DNA of 64,000 nucleotides, taken from NCBI RefSeq assembly GCF_002078875.1, contig NC_034415.1:15359778-15423777 (forward strand), read 5' to 3'. Made by a program: the position numbers and the translations under genes. The stretch is from Numida meleagris. Its lineage: Eukaryota; Chordata; Aves; Galliformes; Numididae. Below are positions 1 to 13,000 of this stretch, piece by piece; position 1 is the first letter of the stretch; each line of letters opens with the position of its first letter. The notes under the pieces were generated by a model, which worked only from the letters and a program-made list of their open reading frames with translations, was not told the DNA's origin and searched no databases.

Positions 1-2639
1 AAAACAAGAAAAAATCTTAGTGTCACTCTGCATTAGAACACAAAGTTGCAGTTGATTCAGACTCGAAAGAAGACAAATCATAAACCACAGTGTGTATACA
101 GACTGTGAAAGTTGTCATGATCAAACACTGTTGATCCAAAATCTATTCTTGACTAGTTTTCAAATATTCCTATCTTATTTCATGAGAGAATCAGTCTGTT
201 CTCAATGTATTTTCTGATGTTCTGATCAAAACAGTCAGACTTCCTAGGGACAGACTGCCATATTTTCAACATGAGATATATCTACATTTTTGTGGAAAGG
301 ACATACACAGAACAGTCACAGAATCAAACTGGTGAAGTTCAAAAGATGCTGTATCTGTCTTGGAGTTTTCTCATTTTTGTTTGGTTGAAATAAAGTGAGC
401 CTGCATATATCTGGTTCTGTTTAAATTATTGTAATAATTCAGACCACGTAAGAAAAGCACAGCATCAGATATTGTCAAAGGACATAAGAAAAGAGTTATT
501 CTCTGACTCCAGTTTTTAAAATAACCTGACAAAAGAATGCAGCTATTAAAAAAACTTTCATAATTATTTGGAACTCCAAATAGACTTTAACTCATTTGAT
601 TTTCATAGACTAATAGTTTTTAATCTTCACTGCAGAATCTGAAGAGTACCTGTTACATACTGGTAAATTAGTTGTCAATCCCTTGGGCAGTATATTTTAA
701 TATCAGTATTATATGGTAGATGATATAAATCTTGTGTACGGTATTATTAGCTTAGGCAGCTGCTGACTTAAAAAGGCCAGTTTAACAAGTCACCACTGTA
801 TTATGTTTAATTAGGTACAGTTTATATAATGAGGTGTTCAGTTCTAATGGAAAGACATGCTGTGAGCAGCACATCTGCAGGAATAACTATTACAATCAGC
901 ATTGCAGAGACCCATGGAACTGCAAATTAGACTTACTTATCTAGAAATAAATTACATCCCAATGCCTTCATAAAGCTCATTAATTAATTCCACTGGCATA
1001 AAGGTCTTTTTCTTAATTTCATGTTCCATTAGCATAATAAACACAATTTGAGTTACAACAGTATGATCAGTTTAATGGATGCTATTTATTTTAGTTTTTT
1101 ATTTAAAGTCCCGGTAACGTAGAATTAACATCAATATGCTGTTTGGTCCTTTATTAAAAATTCCCATAGGATAACCAGCACAGATGTTCAATACAGCATC
1201 ATATATTTGCTGCATTTTATGACTTTGCTAATTGGCCATATGGAAAGGTGTTGCTTGGGTTTATTTTTTTTTAAAAATCTGATAAATTATAAGGATTGTA
1301 ATAGTCACAATTGGTTAGTATGTGAGATTGGATAGGTTAATATACACTGCATTCTGGGAACAAACAAGAGTAAACAAAGTTTTTATGTACATTGATTAGT
1401 AGTAAATAGTACCAATATACTTTACAGTATATTAAAATCAGTTTCACTAATGTGTAGTTCCTGACATAATTATAATTGTTTAATTTATGCAGACACTGTC
1501 TAATCAGAAGAAAATGTTAGCAGCTATTTCTTCTTTAGTCACAGTTAGGTTATAGACAACCTTATTGTTGTTCCATTTAGCTTTTCATGAGCCCCACATT
1601 TCATGATAAACTGCACCATTAAGAATGTTTATGATGAGATGTTGTATGTTACTAGAACAAGAGGTTTCATTGTCTGCTCAGCTACTACTGGTTAATTTGA
1701 ATGGTGTCAATATGTAATGTTTTGTTAACTTTTACTAGACTAGGAAAATGCCTTAACAAATCTTGTTTTTACTGTTTGTTGTCCCACTTCTTACACTAAA
1801 GAATACCCCAAGCTATTTCTGCCATTGACTTGGTGTTTGTTTTTTGTAAATCTTGTCTCTTACGTTGTTTTTCCATTTCCTAGCCTTTTCTATTCTATCT
1901 GTGTTTAGTATGGATGACTATCGCTGCTAATATCTTCTCTTTCTGTCTATAGTACAACCACCTTCCCATATTACAGAGTGATTTTGGGTAGTTCTCATAT
2001 GTCATATAAATACATCATTTGATTTTTCACATATGAACTGATTTCTGTCATTGCAGTGTAATTTCCCTTTCTATTTCTCTCTTGCTTTCCCAAATCATCT
2101 GAACAGGACTCATCTGTCTCTGCTAGTGTGATTTCCTTCTATTACATGACCTCCATTATATAGTATCAGAAAAAGCCGTACCAGTGCAGATGAGGACAAG
2201 TTGCCTAATTTCAGTGTGTATGTCTGTATGGGTTTACACATACCCAAATATGTAGTTCTCAAGGGTTATATGAAACCATTTTCCTTTGAAAAATGCTCTG
2301 TAGCTCATTGCGCTTCTAATACTCTCAACTCCACACAGACACATACTCTTGGGGTTTTTGGTTTGAGACTGTTGTTTTCTTTTTTTTTTTAAAACAATTC
2401 CTTTTCATAACATTAATAGCTGGAATTTTTAAGACTTTTAAACATGTAACTGATTTTAAGAGTCAGACGCTTTTTATTTTGAAATTTAGGTCTAGATCAT
2501 AAATGGAAATTGTCTAGTGACGTACAGAAAAAATATTAACATTTATCACAATCCCTTGTCAGTGACTCAGGGCTGTAGGAAATACTGGTTGCACAAAACA
2601 GTGAATGACAAAAGAATTGTTATTTTCAGATGTCTCAAT

Positions 2640-2722
2640 GTTATGGGTCCTAAGGCACGAGTCAGAAAAGAAGATTTTGCATTGAAGGACAAAGCTAACA
2701 TTATTACAGCTACGCTGTCTGT
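2640..2722 (+). repeat. Diverged direct repeat, copy A
   Basis: This segment begins with atgggtcctaag and runs through matching blocks (tcaga, gaagga, aaagctaa, acgctg) that recur in the same order near 3890-3965. The two copies are about 1.25 kb apart in the same orientation and are clearly diverged. They may be two fragments of one old interspersed repeat or a local duplication; I cannot name a family. Confidence 0.45.
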
Positions 2723-3889
2723 GAAAATATTTTCATGCGCTACATAGCTACACTATGTAAAAAAGGAAAAAAAAATGGGGTTGAAATGTTTCAGAAATGA
2801 GGACTTGAAAAGCCTGTGTGTTTTCAAACGCTCATACAGGTATTTGTTAAGTGGTACAAGCTGGAGATCTATATTATGGGTTTTCCAGCAAAAACCAAAT
2901 AATGCCAGGTCTTAGCCTTTTGCAGATACTTGGGCTAAATGCAGTTAGGCTGTACATGACTATTCACCTTTCTTTAGCAAGCTAAGGTGACCTCTGTCCA
3001 AACTGGGCATGCATAAGCTGAACCTTACTCAAGTGGCAGTGAACTCCATGAGGGGATGGACTGAATGCATGTAGGATGGAGGGAAAGGCAGGTATGTGGA
3101 AAATATTGTGTCAGATACTGATTGAGGTGATGGTACCTCTTACTGGATTGCTATGAAGGAGTTGAGCAGTATGGGGACTATGCAGCCATCTGTAGAGCTT
3201 CACACAAACTCTCATTAGCGTGCTATGCCTTGCTGTGAGAGCTTAAACTTATCTCCTGCTGCTATCTGGTGTGATTATTTTATGCTGCAAGAGCAGCATT
3301 GCTGGATGGTCTTCCCTTTGAAGGAAGTCAATGAGAAGATGAAACCACTTTTCTTTATAGCTGGTTCTCCAGGGCTATTTCTGTGCTTTATCTTGATAAA
3401 TAAACATCTGATTCCAGATTTACCTACGAAACTATATTCATAATGGCAAGTAACTAGCATAGAAGATGTTGGAAAATCTTTTACCCTAACTTCACAGCAC
3501 TTATCAGCCTGCACGAAGCTGAGATTTTTTTGAATTCCCTGATAGTGCATCAGGCATGTGACAGCTATGTATGTATTTTTTTCTCAGCTGTTTTCTGTCA
3601 CAGGCAATACTATTCTGTCCTCACTTGCACTGTGCAGCTGAACCTCAGATACTAGATAGTAGTAGCTAGAATCTAGATAGTACTAGGGTTGAGTGCTGGG
3701 CCTTGTATGAAATGCACTCAGCAGTTGTCTTTGATCTGTGCCATTAAAACTAACAGAGTTAGAGTTAGTTCCTTCTGTCAATACTCACACACCTGACTGG
3801 TTCCTTTTTGGGTTTTCTTAAAACCTGAGAGGATGGAGAAAGAAAGGACAGTGCTCTGGGAATAAGTAAGAACTTTGCATTGAATGGGT

Positions 3890-3967
3890 CCTAAGACGCA
3901 TCAGAGGGAGATGATTGTTCGCTGAAGGGCAGAGCTAATGTTACACTACCACGCTGCTTGTCACCCT
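3890..3967 (+). repeat. Diverged direct repeat, copy B
   Basis: Partner of the segment at 2640-2722. It shares the opening atgggtcctaag and then tcagag, gaagg, agagctaa, tta.a and acgctg in the same order, with small gaps. Similarity fades after the acgctg block in both copies, which gives a common right boundary. No coding frame is shared. Confidence 0.45.
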
Positions 3968-6900
3968 TTTAAGAGGAGTGTTTTGTTAAAGGGCTGACAA
4001 GAAGGAACAGGGAGAAACTCTAGGATGGCACAAAAAAAGTTCCTCCATATAGCCTTAGTAGCCTTCTGAGACAATTGAATGCTTTTTGGTGTCTGATAGG
4101 GAATTAGCGGAGAATTATTCTACTTTGTGTGCAACAGACTTGTGATTTGAGACTGACATGAGTTTAAAAACATATGGTGTGAACTGTAGATTCAGTGACA
4201 ATGAAAGGTACCTCTTCTGTTTGAGGTACTGCAGTATGACTAGATAGTTCTGTTCAGTAAAATCCTTTTTTGTTGTCAGTATTAGTTATGAGTAAAGTTT
4301 GTTTTGTTCATTGTCTTCTGGATTTACTCAGCTTCAGTGAGGTCTTTAGGGGCTTTTGGGAACAGAAGATGTGATGTAGACTAGAACATAGCTGCCTCCT
4401 TACTACTGGTCTAGGTGAGGAACTGAAAGGTGTTTGCTCAGGGAGATCTGGCAGTGTCAGTTAATACAAACCATTGTGTCCTAAAAACTCCAAAAACCCC
4501 AGTTACAGAAAAAACATACCCCAGGTAGAGAATAAACATGCCCCTGTCAGGCTTTGTTTTTTTTTGTCTGTGTGCATATGCTAGTGGCTTAGAATAGAAC
4601 AACACATCCCAGGAAAGCATTGCTACAGGTATCACTTCACAGGCATGGCTTATCCGTGGAAAATTTGGCTTGGGAAGAGGCAAATTGCCGTTAACTTCAG
4701 TTAGAGCCCAATTATACAAAATGTACTGTTAAGTCAGCTCTGAATAAAATACCTTTGCCACATATATTCTGTGATATGCCTAAAAGTAACCTAAATTTAA
4801 ACAGAACTTTGCCCAGATATAGAAGCTCTGGCAAAGTTAGTTCAGCTTCTCAAATCTCTCAGCCACATCTAGAAACATCCTGTCCAGCTGATATTCTAAT
4901 AAAGAGAAATGAGATGTCTTAATAGTACGAGGAATTAAAACTGGAATTAAAATGCTTTATAATGCATCCTTAATACAGACATTGACCAGATGTCAGACTG
5001 GTAGAATTGAGTTAAAAACTAGTACAGTCAAACATATTTCTAAAAGCCATCCAATGCATGTTATTTCTGCAGAGTATTACAGATGTTTTATTTGCAGCTC
5101 AGTGATAAATATTTAAAGGGTAGAAATATTATTTAGAAAGCTTGCAGGACTACAGGTGTCACTTTCCCTAGTAGAATCTATTTCCCCTAGTAGTTTATAT
5201 CTTTGATCCTGTAAGTCTTCATTGAAATGTATTTATTACTCTCTACTTATGAGTGTTGTAGTGTGCTGTATTTCGCATGATCTCAAGGTAAAAATATTAA
5301 GTACGGTGCTGAGGCCTTGGAATTCCAACAAGCAATTGCAGCTTTCTGCTTGTGATTTTTGTTTTCCCAACATTTCCTGCTTAAAAAAGTAGATACTTGT
5401 AGAAAAAAAAGTCATCACACATTAGTAGCACTAATGTTGAATCCACAGACCGCGTGATTTTTTCGATTTGTTTAAACAGCCTCTTTTAATTAGTAATAAA
5501 TAGTATTGCAGAGAAACAGTAGTGATGATCAAAACCGGCACCTTATAAGCAAAGGATCTGTAGAAATTTAATGCATATAGCTGAACTCCACTTCTTTAGG
5601 AAGTTGCTTTGTTCTTGTCATAATGCTTGAAGTTAATGGACAACTAAAATAGAAAGGCTACATGTGTCACACACTGAGTGAAAAGGACTGACTAAAAGCC
5701 ATTAGCGTCCAGAAAAGAAAGACACAGGCAGAAATTATGTTGCTTCCAGATGAATCCTAACTATTCCCCAAACTCTGTATTAGTATGACAGGCAAGAGGC
5801 AGGGCCATTAATCGAAAGGTCAGATAGTGCAATTTGAGCCAGATTTTCTTGATTGAAAAGGCACTGGAAAATTATCTAGAATGCTAGTGTTACTGCATCT
5901 ACAAAATACTTTTTAAAAACTGTTTTAATGGCTTGATGGTCTAAGTGACAATTCTACCTGTCATACTAAAAGGGAAAGTTAGCTTTCAACACTGCTTATG
6001 GTAGAAGTGCTAGAAAAGTTGAGTTTAGCTGCATTCTGAAAAAAACTTTTTTTGTTTCTTCAAGAATTCTCTAATGCAATGGGAGTATAAACCTGAAAAC
6101 CTATCTTTTTCTATTGCTCTCAAATTTATTTGATGTCAGCACTCAGCTTCTTTATTACAGAACTCTTTTGCTAATAGAACTGTATCAGCATTTTCTCCTT
6201 AACAGTTTTAAAAATAATAATTTAATTAACTCCTCCCCATCCTAATTATAGTTTTTTGAATCAGTTTCATTAATCATATTTACTATTCATATAATTAAGG
6301 TACATTTCCAAACAATCTGCTATTGACTATCAAATACTGTATTCAAAGCAGGTGTTTCAATATGTGCGACGTGGAAAATTCCATGGTGGACCATCTATCT
6401 TCCTAAGAAAAATATGTCTCAAACAATTCTCTTCAATTTTCAGATGCACACAGCCAGAGGTTTTTGTACTGAAAACCATGCATTACCTTTTGGTTTGCTA
6501 TGTTTTGCTGTAACAGGAGAAAAGGAGGAGTAATTATTGTTTCGTACAAAAACCTTTCATTTTCCCATTTTGGTCACAAATGTTATTATGTACAACTATG
6601 GAAGTACAGTTCTGAGGGAGGAAGACTAGATGTGCAGTCAAATAGTGGTATGTTTTCAATTGACATAGCACAAGGAGAACCATTTTAAGATTTGTGTTAC
6701 AAAAGAGGTCAGATAAAATCATCCAGTGATGCCTTTTAGTCTTGAAAAATTCATTAACTTGTACTCTATTACTTTTATGGATGAGACTTCTCTTCCATTT
6801 CATTGTATTAGAATGTAAATGCTCTTTCTGAATAATACTTAATTGTTCTGTACTGTAGAGATGATGATATATTCAGGGCCAAGATAGGAAAAATGTAGGT

Positions 6901-7495
6901 GTACATGCTGATGTCGTGCTTTCTGAAGTAGTCCTGTTGAATTTTCTTACAAATAGTGATGTAATGTAGCTGGATGGATCGTGCCCATGGTACGCGCAAC
7001 CTTTTAGAAAACATCTCCCCTTTATGCCACTCCTATGTAAATAACTTAGCATTTTTTTACTTGTCATTAAAGACATGACTTCTGCGCTCTTGATACAGTT
7101 TGTCATAATTCCCTTTATGCCCAGATATTATATACTTATCAAAGAAAAAAAGTTGCATTCTTCCTTTCTCCTCGTGTTTACCAACTTAAGAGATTTTGTT
7201 GTTGATTCAGTGTTCTCAGAAGAAAACCTATGACTACAGTGTATGGAACTTTCAACTGAAAGGCTTGTATTGTCTTTATTTCTTAGGCCACTTTCCATCA
7301 GAGCAGTGAAATAAGAGAGGGCTAGTGCACAGTATGTCAGAAGCTACTACTATTTTCAGGTATGTTTTGCTTTTTTTTCCTTTAGCTCTTATTTATCCTA
7401 AATACATTTATGACTTGTCCTGAGGCTGTAATCAATCTAACGTGAAGCTATAATGAATGTTATGAGTCATTAAGCCACGGTAAATGTCAGATGGC

Positions 7496-7533
7496 AACTG
7501 AGGGCACTCAGCACCCTGCGAGACTGGACCCAT
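7496..7533. repeat. Possible old amniote interspersed repeat fragment
   Basis: The string ctgagggcactcagcaccct followed by gcgagactggaccc resembles a motif that recurs in old interspersed repeats of birds and turtles (a run like gggcnctcagcaccttgcaggatnnggccc). The match is short and from recognition only. Confidence 0.3.
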
Positions 7534-8987
7534 AGTGCAAGTTGATGTTTGAATAATAAATCATGATAGTTTTGAAATTCATTGTATAGTAGTTTTAAAT
7601 TGCTAGATTTCATTGTGAAGTTGTACTTAAACATGTGGCAAAGCAAGGCTACATGACAAGATGTACATAAGAATGTATCTTCATTTCATGGGATACAGTG
7701 ACTACACTGGGCAAATGATGTACTGTTAAGATGCGTTTCTTGATTTTAGATAATGCTTTAATGACAGTACTTACTTATGGCTTGGAAAGCACTTCAGACC
7801 CATACATATTGGATCCAGAAGACAAGCCTGCAGTGTGTATCTCATTTTCACGTGACAGATTAACTTGTTACTACTTGATTATAATTAGGTACTTGATTTT
7901 CATCAACAATAATTTCTAAGTGAAGCACTTTGTGTTTTTAAAGTAGAGCTTTTTTTTTAATTCTGTGTAATTTCAGCTGAGAACATCAACTTCTGTGCCT
8001 CAATTTACTTATCCATGCTCTGATGAGAATTTACCGACTTCAAATATGATACCTAGTGCAAAAAACTTATATTTAACATTCGAAGCCCTGATTGATCTTA
8101 GAAATAACTTGAACTTCTCCCCCTGTAGTATGGTATAATAACCTTTGAAATCCTCATACCAGAATAGTTGTTTTATATCTTAAGAAAAACAAGTGTGTTT
8201 TCTCGCATCTTCTCTTCTCACTCATTACAATAGTGTGCCTTCTATTTAATATTGTTATACAATTCTAATTTCAAAATCACATTCCTGTCTGAGTTCCTAA
8301 CCTCTGAAGAACCACCAAGGATTAAGGTTTCAAAGCTTAGCCCATATGGAGAGAGTCTTTTGATTCTCTTACTGTGCTCTTTTCTGATTATGCTCTTTGT
8401 ATCTGTTTGCAGCTCTTATGAAAATAGGAGGCTTTATTTTCAGAGTGACCAACATACCTTTGTGCATGTGTACATGCCTCTGTGTGTATGTATGTATCTA
8501 CATATTTATGTATCCTTACATGTGAGGATCTTGTGCTCTCTCAGAACATATGTGGAAATCTTGTCAAGAGTACTTGTTTGCTGGCTTTTGCTACTACATG
8601 TGGAGGAGTAACCTCAAAACTAGATAACACATGAATGCATGGAAGGTCACTGCCTATTCTTTAGGGGGGTGTCTGAAGGCCTAGCATTGGTCTTGATCAT
8701 GAGAGCAGAAACTTTGAGGGTGCTAATCTCACAGGATAATAGGGAAGGAACAGAGAGACAAAATCAACCCAAAAATTGTGACGCAGTACAGGAAAAGTGA
8801 TGGAGAGGGAGCGTGTCCTAAGAAACTTGTATTCTGAGGTGTGGATGCCAGCAAAAAAAGATCTAGGTAGTGTTTGACAAAGGAAGCTCTACGTGTCTCT
8901 TAAGTATTATACATTTCAAAAGAGTTGAGGGATTGAAAGATATGTCTTGAGTGGTCACAGGTACTGATTGCCTGAGATTTGATTTGA

Positions 8988-9000
8988 TTTTTTTTTTTTT
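8988..9000 (+). repeat. Poly-T run (13 T)
   Basis: An uninterrupted run of 13 T follows gatttga. On the minus strand it would be an A tail, but nothing resembling a retroposed body adjoins it. Confidence 0.85.
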
Positions 9001-9327
9001 AAAGCCACATTTTCTGTGAGGGATTGTAATATGGCAATGGCTTCATTCTCTAGCAATAACACTCCGTGGAGATAGCTATTTTGGATTTTTGACAGAAGTT
9101 CCTGCTAGTTACACACAGCATTCTCCTTTTCTCAGAAGCCCTCATTTCAAATTCCGAGAAGTGAGAATGGAACCCAGCATGGCAGAGAAGAGATTTTTCT
9201 ATTCCATAAGTCAGTGGGCAGTTGTGGTAGGGACTTTCTTCTCAGCACTGTCTCATTGTCTTATGCATCAGCTAGGTTGGAATCCTAAATAATAAATGTA
9301 ACGTCTCCCAGCAGCTTAATCAACATG

Positions 9328-9348
9328 TAACTGTTTTAAAAACAGTTA
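9328..9348. repeat. Small palindrome
   Basis: taactgtttt is followed directly by its complement aaaacagtta with one extra A at the centre. This is a short perfect inverted repeat with almost no loop, in AT-rich DNA. It has no gene beside it and could be chance. Confidence 0.6.
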
Positions 9349-9969
9349 TATGAAGAACATGAAGTCCATCTTTTGCTTATTGAGGTCCATGCTTGCTTTA
9401 TTAGCACTGTTGTGACTGGTTGGTTTCTGACTGTGGAAATAAACCTATCTTTCTATGGCTTAACCCAGGACTAGAAAAGGGAGAACCAGGATGGGTAGGG
9501 GCAGCAACCCCAACTGCCTTGTCAATAATAAAGACTTCTTCATTTCTTTCTAATTATTATTATTTATTTTCTCTCTGAAGACTGAGAGAGATGTTGGCAT
9601 CCCAGCCTCCTGAGCCGTGCTCTGCCTGGTGGTGGGTGCCAGCCTAGTGATGCTGCCATGGCTGACTCTTGTGGGGCAGGGATGAGTCCCAACCCCTCGG
9701 CTGGTGACTTTACAGTCCATGGCTGCATGTATTTGGGTGCTAGCCTGAGCCTCCATCATTCTGTGATTTTCCTTTGTAATGGTGATATATTTGGGAAAAT
9801 AAAAATTGCACAGTTACTATCTCCACAAGAATCCATCTCCTGTGAACTGTTTGCACTTTCTGAAGCTTGGGGAGACGTTTTATTGTCGATGCAATACAAG
9901 TTTGTGGCAATCTCTACATCAGTGTTACTTTTTATACCAAGTGCTCACACTTTCCTGTGCAACCTACTC

Positions 9970-10049
9970 AACAGGAGCTGCTTTAGCAGGGGTTGGACAA
10001 GATGATCTCCAGAGGTCTCTTCTAGCTCCTACTGTTCTGTGATTCTATG
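9970..10049 (+). mobile_element. CR1 LINE 3' tail fragment
   Basis: The block ggttggacaagatgatctcc, then agaggtctcttctagctcct and a terminal ttctgtgattctatg, is the typical 3' untranslated end of avian CR1, including the closing 8-bp ttctatg-type repeat. Only about 80 bp remain, as expected for heavily 5'-truncated CR1 insertions. The orientation is plus. No part of the reverse transcriptase is retained. Confidence 0.85.
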
Positions 10050-13000
10050 TGACTGTAGTCCAAGTTGTGAAAGTATCAACAATGTTATGTGATAAATACG
10101 TATGTAAGGCTTAAAGGATATGCTTTCTGAAAATGCATATTTACAGTATTTGCTGATCTACCACTGCAGTGGTAGAAATAAATTAGTGTACTCCTCTTGG
10201 TGTCTTTTGTTTTTGCTTATTTGTTTTTCCTGGATGGGAGAAAATAAAACAAATATGAGTTGCCTGGCTATTTCAAATTTTCATTTCAGATGTTGTGTTT
10301 GTGTGTGCATTCATACGTGTGTTTTCAGAGAAAGAAAGAGAAGGCAAGAAACACCATTTACATGTGTACCTGAATATGATACACACTGAGCACTGACTAC
10401 GCTAGCAGAATCTTAAGCTCAGATTTCTAAAATTGCTTGAGGCTCATCTTACTCTTATGCTGAAACCTGCTAGCGGTTCCCAACGACTTCAATGAGAGCA
10501 GAGATAAATTAATACTGAATGCTTCTTGAAAATTAAGTTATTTATTTCTAGAACTACGAATATGAATAGTGTAACTTGATTCTCACCTGCAACTATTGAA
10601 AATTAAAAATAAGTACAATTTTCTTAATTTTCAAAATTCTTTGAACGCTTGCATATTATTTCATCTCCTTAGTGTATCTTGCTAACTGCCTGTGGGATTC
10701 TGTGCATGCTAGTATGGTATAGAATAAAACAATTTTCTTATTGAGACGATTGCTGGAAAGAGCCTAACTGCTATTGAAGATGGTCAGTTGCCAGGGTACT
10801 GCATTGCTTTCTTAGATATATATATTTTTTAAATCTTTGTCAACATCTTAGAAATGTAGAATTTCCAAGAGTAACTATGTAATACTTTCTTTGTCAGCAA
10901 GCACTTCCAGTTTGAAGTGAACTATTTTGGGGGAGTAAACTGGAGTAGTGTTCTGCTGAAGCTGTGTATTTAAAGGAGAATTATGCATAGTGCACATATT
11001 TTGCCAGATCGAGATAGCTACTTGGGAATCATAAATGTTTCAACAGCCTGAAGCACTATTTTGCAAAAACACACAAGGATATTTGTCCTTTGTCTCTGCT
11101 GCTGCATGGGATTCTTTTTATTTAGGATACTATGTTGGGAAACGTTAAGTACTTTAAAATAAGCATTTAGGTACTTCATTAAATTGGGTATAAAGCAGAG
11201 AAGGGTGAATCTAGTTAACAAGTACAGCTGCTTCCTGGGCTGGCTGGCTCATGTCTGCAGTTCTGGTTTGGGTATTTGTCGGTAAAGTCTGCTAGACTTA
11301 AAATGCTGTGTTTTGTTCTGCAAAGATGTGTCTCTGGTGAATTGCTGAGGTTTTGTTGCAGGGGCTTTTATGCCATACTTCTGGTTCATCTAGTTTGGCT
11401 GTTTTCCAAACAAGGTAAGCGTATTGTAGGCAAAGCAAAGACTTAGACTCATAGAACGTGGTTTAAGAAACAGCTTTCCCTTAGTCCAGAAAAGTGCATG
11501 AGCACTGGTAGCATAGGTAAATCTTATCTGAGACTACAACTTTGCAGACACTAGCTGAGAGAACAAGAGAATTAGCTGTGCTGCTGCAATATTACACTCT
11601 AGCTTACCGCATCTAATTGTTTATTTATCCATATTGTAATTGCTCTTTATAACCAAAACTTTTTCCCTCATTTTGTGATTACTTAATTTCTTTAATAGCT
11701 CATTGTTATTGTGGAATTGCTGCACGGGAGCCGAGACTAACAGCCTTATCATTTGAATCTACTTCTGAAACATTTATTCGCATCACATTCTTTTACTAAG
11801 GAAAAAAATAATGTGTGTTAACAGTGAAATGAAATGGTCTCGGCTGCAGGCTTCTGTGGGATTTGTTATTAGGATCAGGGTTAAGAGGACTGTCTTCTGC
11901 TCTCCATACATGTTGGACCAGAATTAACCAGCCTCAGCTCTTTCATTTTCTCTACCTGGATCACAAAAGTGTTGAACTGGGCCTCTGCTCTCCCATCTGC
12001 CTTGAAGGATGAGTCTGCCTGTTCACAGATAGGGTCTTCATGCTTTTTTCTATGCAGTAGACAGTTCTCTCTTGTTTTTTGAACAGGCTATGGGAAGGAA
12101 GTGTGGATGCTGTTTATAAATTCCCACACACTGACCACTAGTGAATTGTGGGGTTAGATCCTGTAATCCTGACATATGCATTGGTGTAAAGAGGAAGATT
12201 TTTTTCTTCCTCCATACTTTGCATTTGTTTTTGTGAGATGTTTCTGTTCCTCTTTCAAAAATATATAGGCTTCTTCCACATTTTGAATTCTAGCACCATA
12301 GTATTCTTTGTATCCTTAAGGTGCAGAGATTTTGGGATACACATTACACTAAGCATCAGATTTTGAGTCAGGTGTTCATAAAACTTGCTCAGTATTGCAT
12401 GTGTGTGTAAATTCTACAAATTTTAAATCCAAGTAATACTTAAGTGAATAGGTTCCTATACTCTGTCATTTATTTTTACGTTTAATGGATTTTTTTATAT
12501 TCAGTTTTCTAAAAGTTTTCATTCAGCTTGACTTTGATGTACGTTCAGTATCAGAAGGAAAGATCAAGCCTTTTATCTCTAAACTACAGGTCAATTACCT
12601 TTCTAAACACTAGACTCATAATTTTCCTTTAAATAAAAAAATGTTTTTAAAAGGTACCACAGTCAACTATTTTAAGACAAGAAAAATGAAAGTGGTTAGA
12701 AGAAATGGAGGCATCACCTAAGATAAGGAACAAGGGAGCATGGACCTGCCGTTGTAGGATTAGATGTAGGTACATAATAATCATGTAGAGTGTAAAAAAG
12801 GAAATGGCACCTTACATTTATAGCTTCCCAAAAATCTCAATTTCTTGAAACAGGAAGATAGCTGGCTTGCTAATGAATTAAATATATGACAGCTTTGAAC
12901 TCAGCACAGCTGCTGAGTTGTTGGAGCAGGTGACTATCAGCAGATTTTGATGATACTATGCTTAGGATGAAATAACCACTTGTTTCAAAAAAACAGTTTC

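Larger units (their letters stand above)
1..9969. other. AT-rich non-coding stretch, no gene seen
   Basis: I find no convincing gene here. Open frames are under 120 codons, occur on both strands, and lack recognisable motifs. The frame at 8252-8611 (119 codons) ends in a TG/TA-rich low-complexity part and is probably chance. The interval holds a diverged direct repeat pair near 2640 and 3890, a faint old repeat near 7500, a 13-T run at 8988-9000 and a small perfect palindrome at 9328-9348. A slightly G+C-richer patch at 9590-9750 is open on both strands but I cannot assign it. Confidence 0.6.

Noticed and set aside
8252..8611. 119-codon plus-strand frame with hydrophobic runs
   Set aside because: The second half is low-complexity TG/TA sequence (tgtgtatgtatgtatctaca) and there is no recognisable domain.
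9400..9790. Possible retroviral LTR, suggested by aataaagacttcttcattt and a G+C-richer flank
   Set aside because: I could not find matching terminal repeats, a TG...CA boundary pair or a target duplication. A single AATAAA is not enough.
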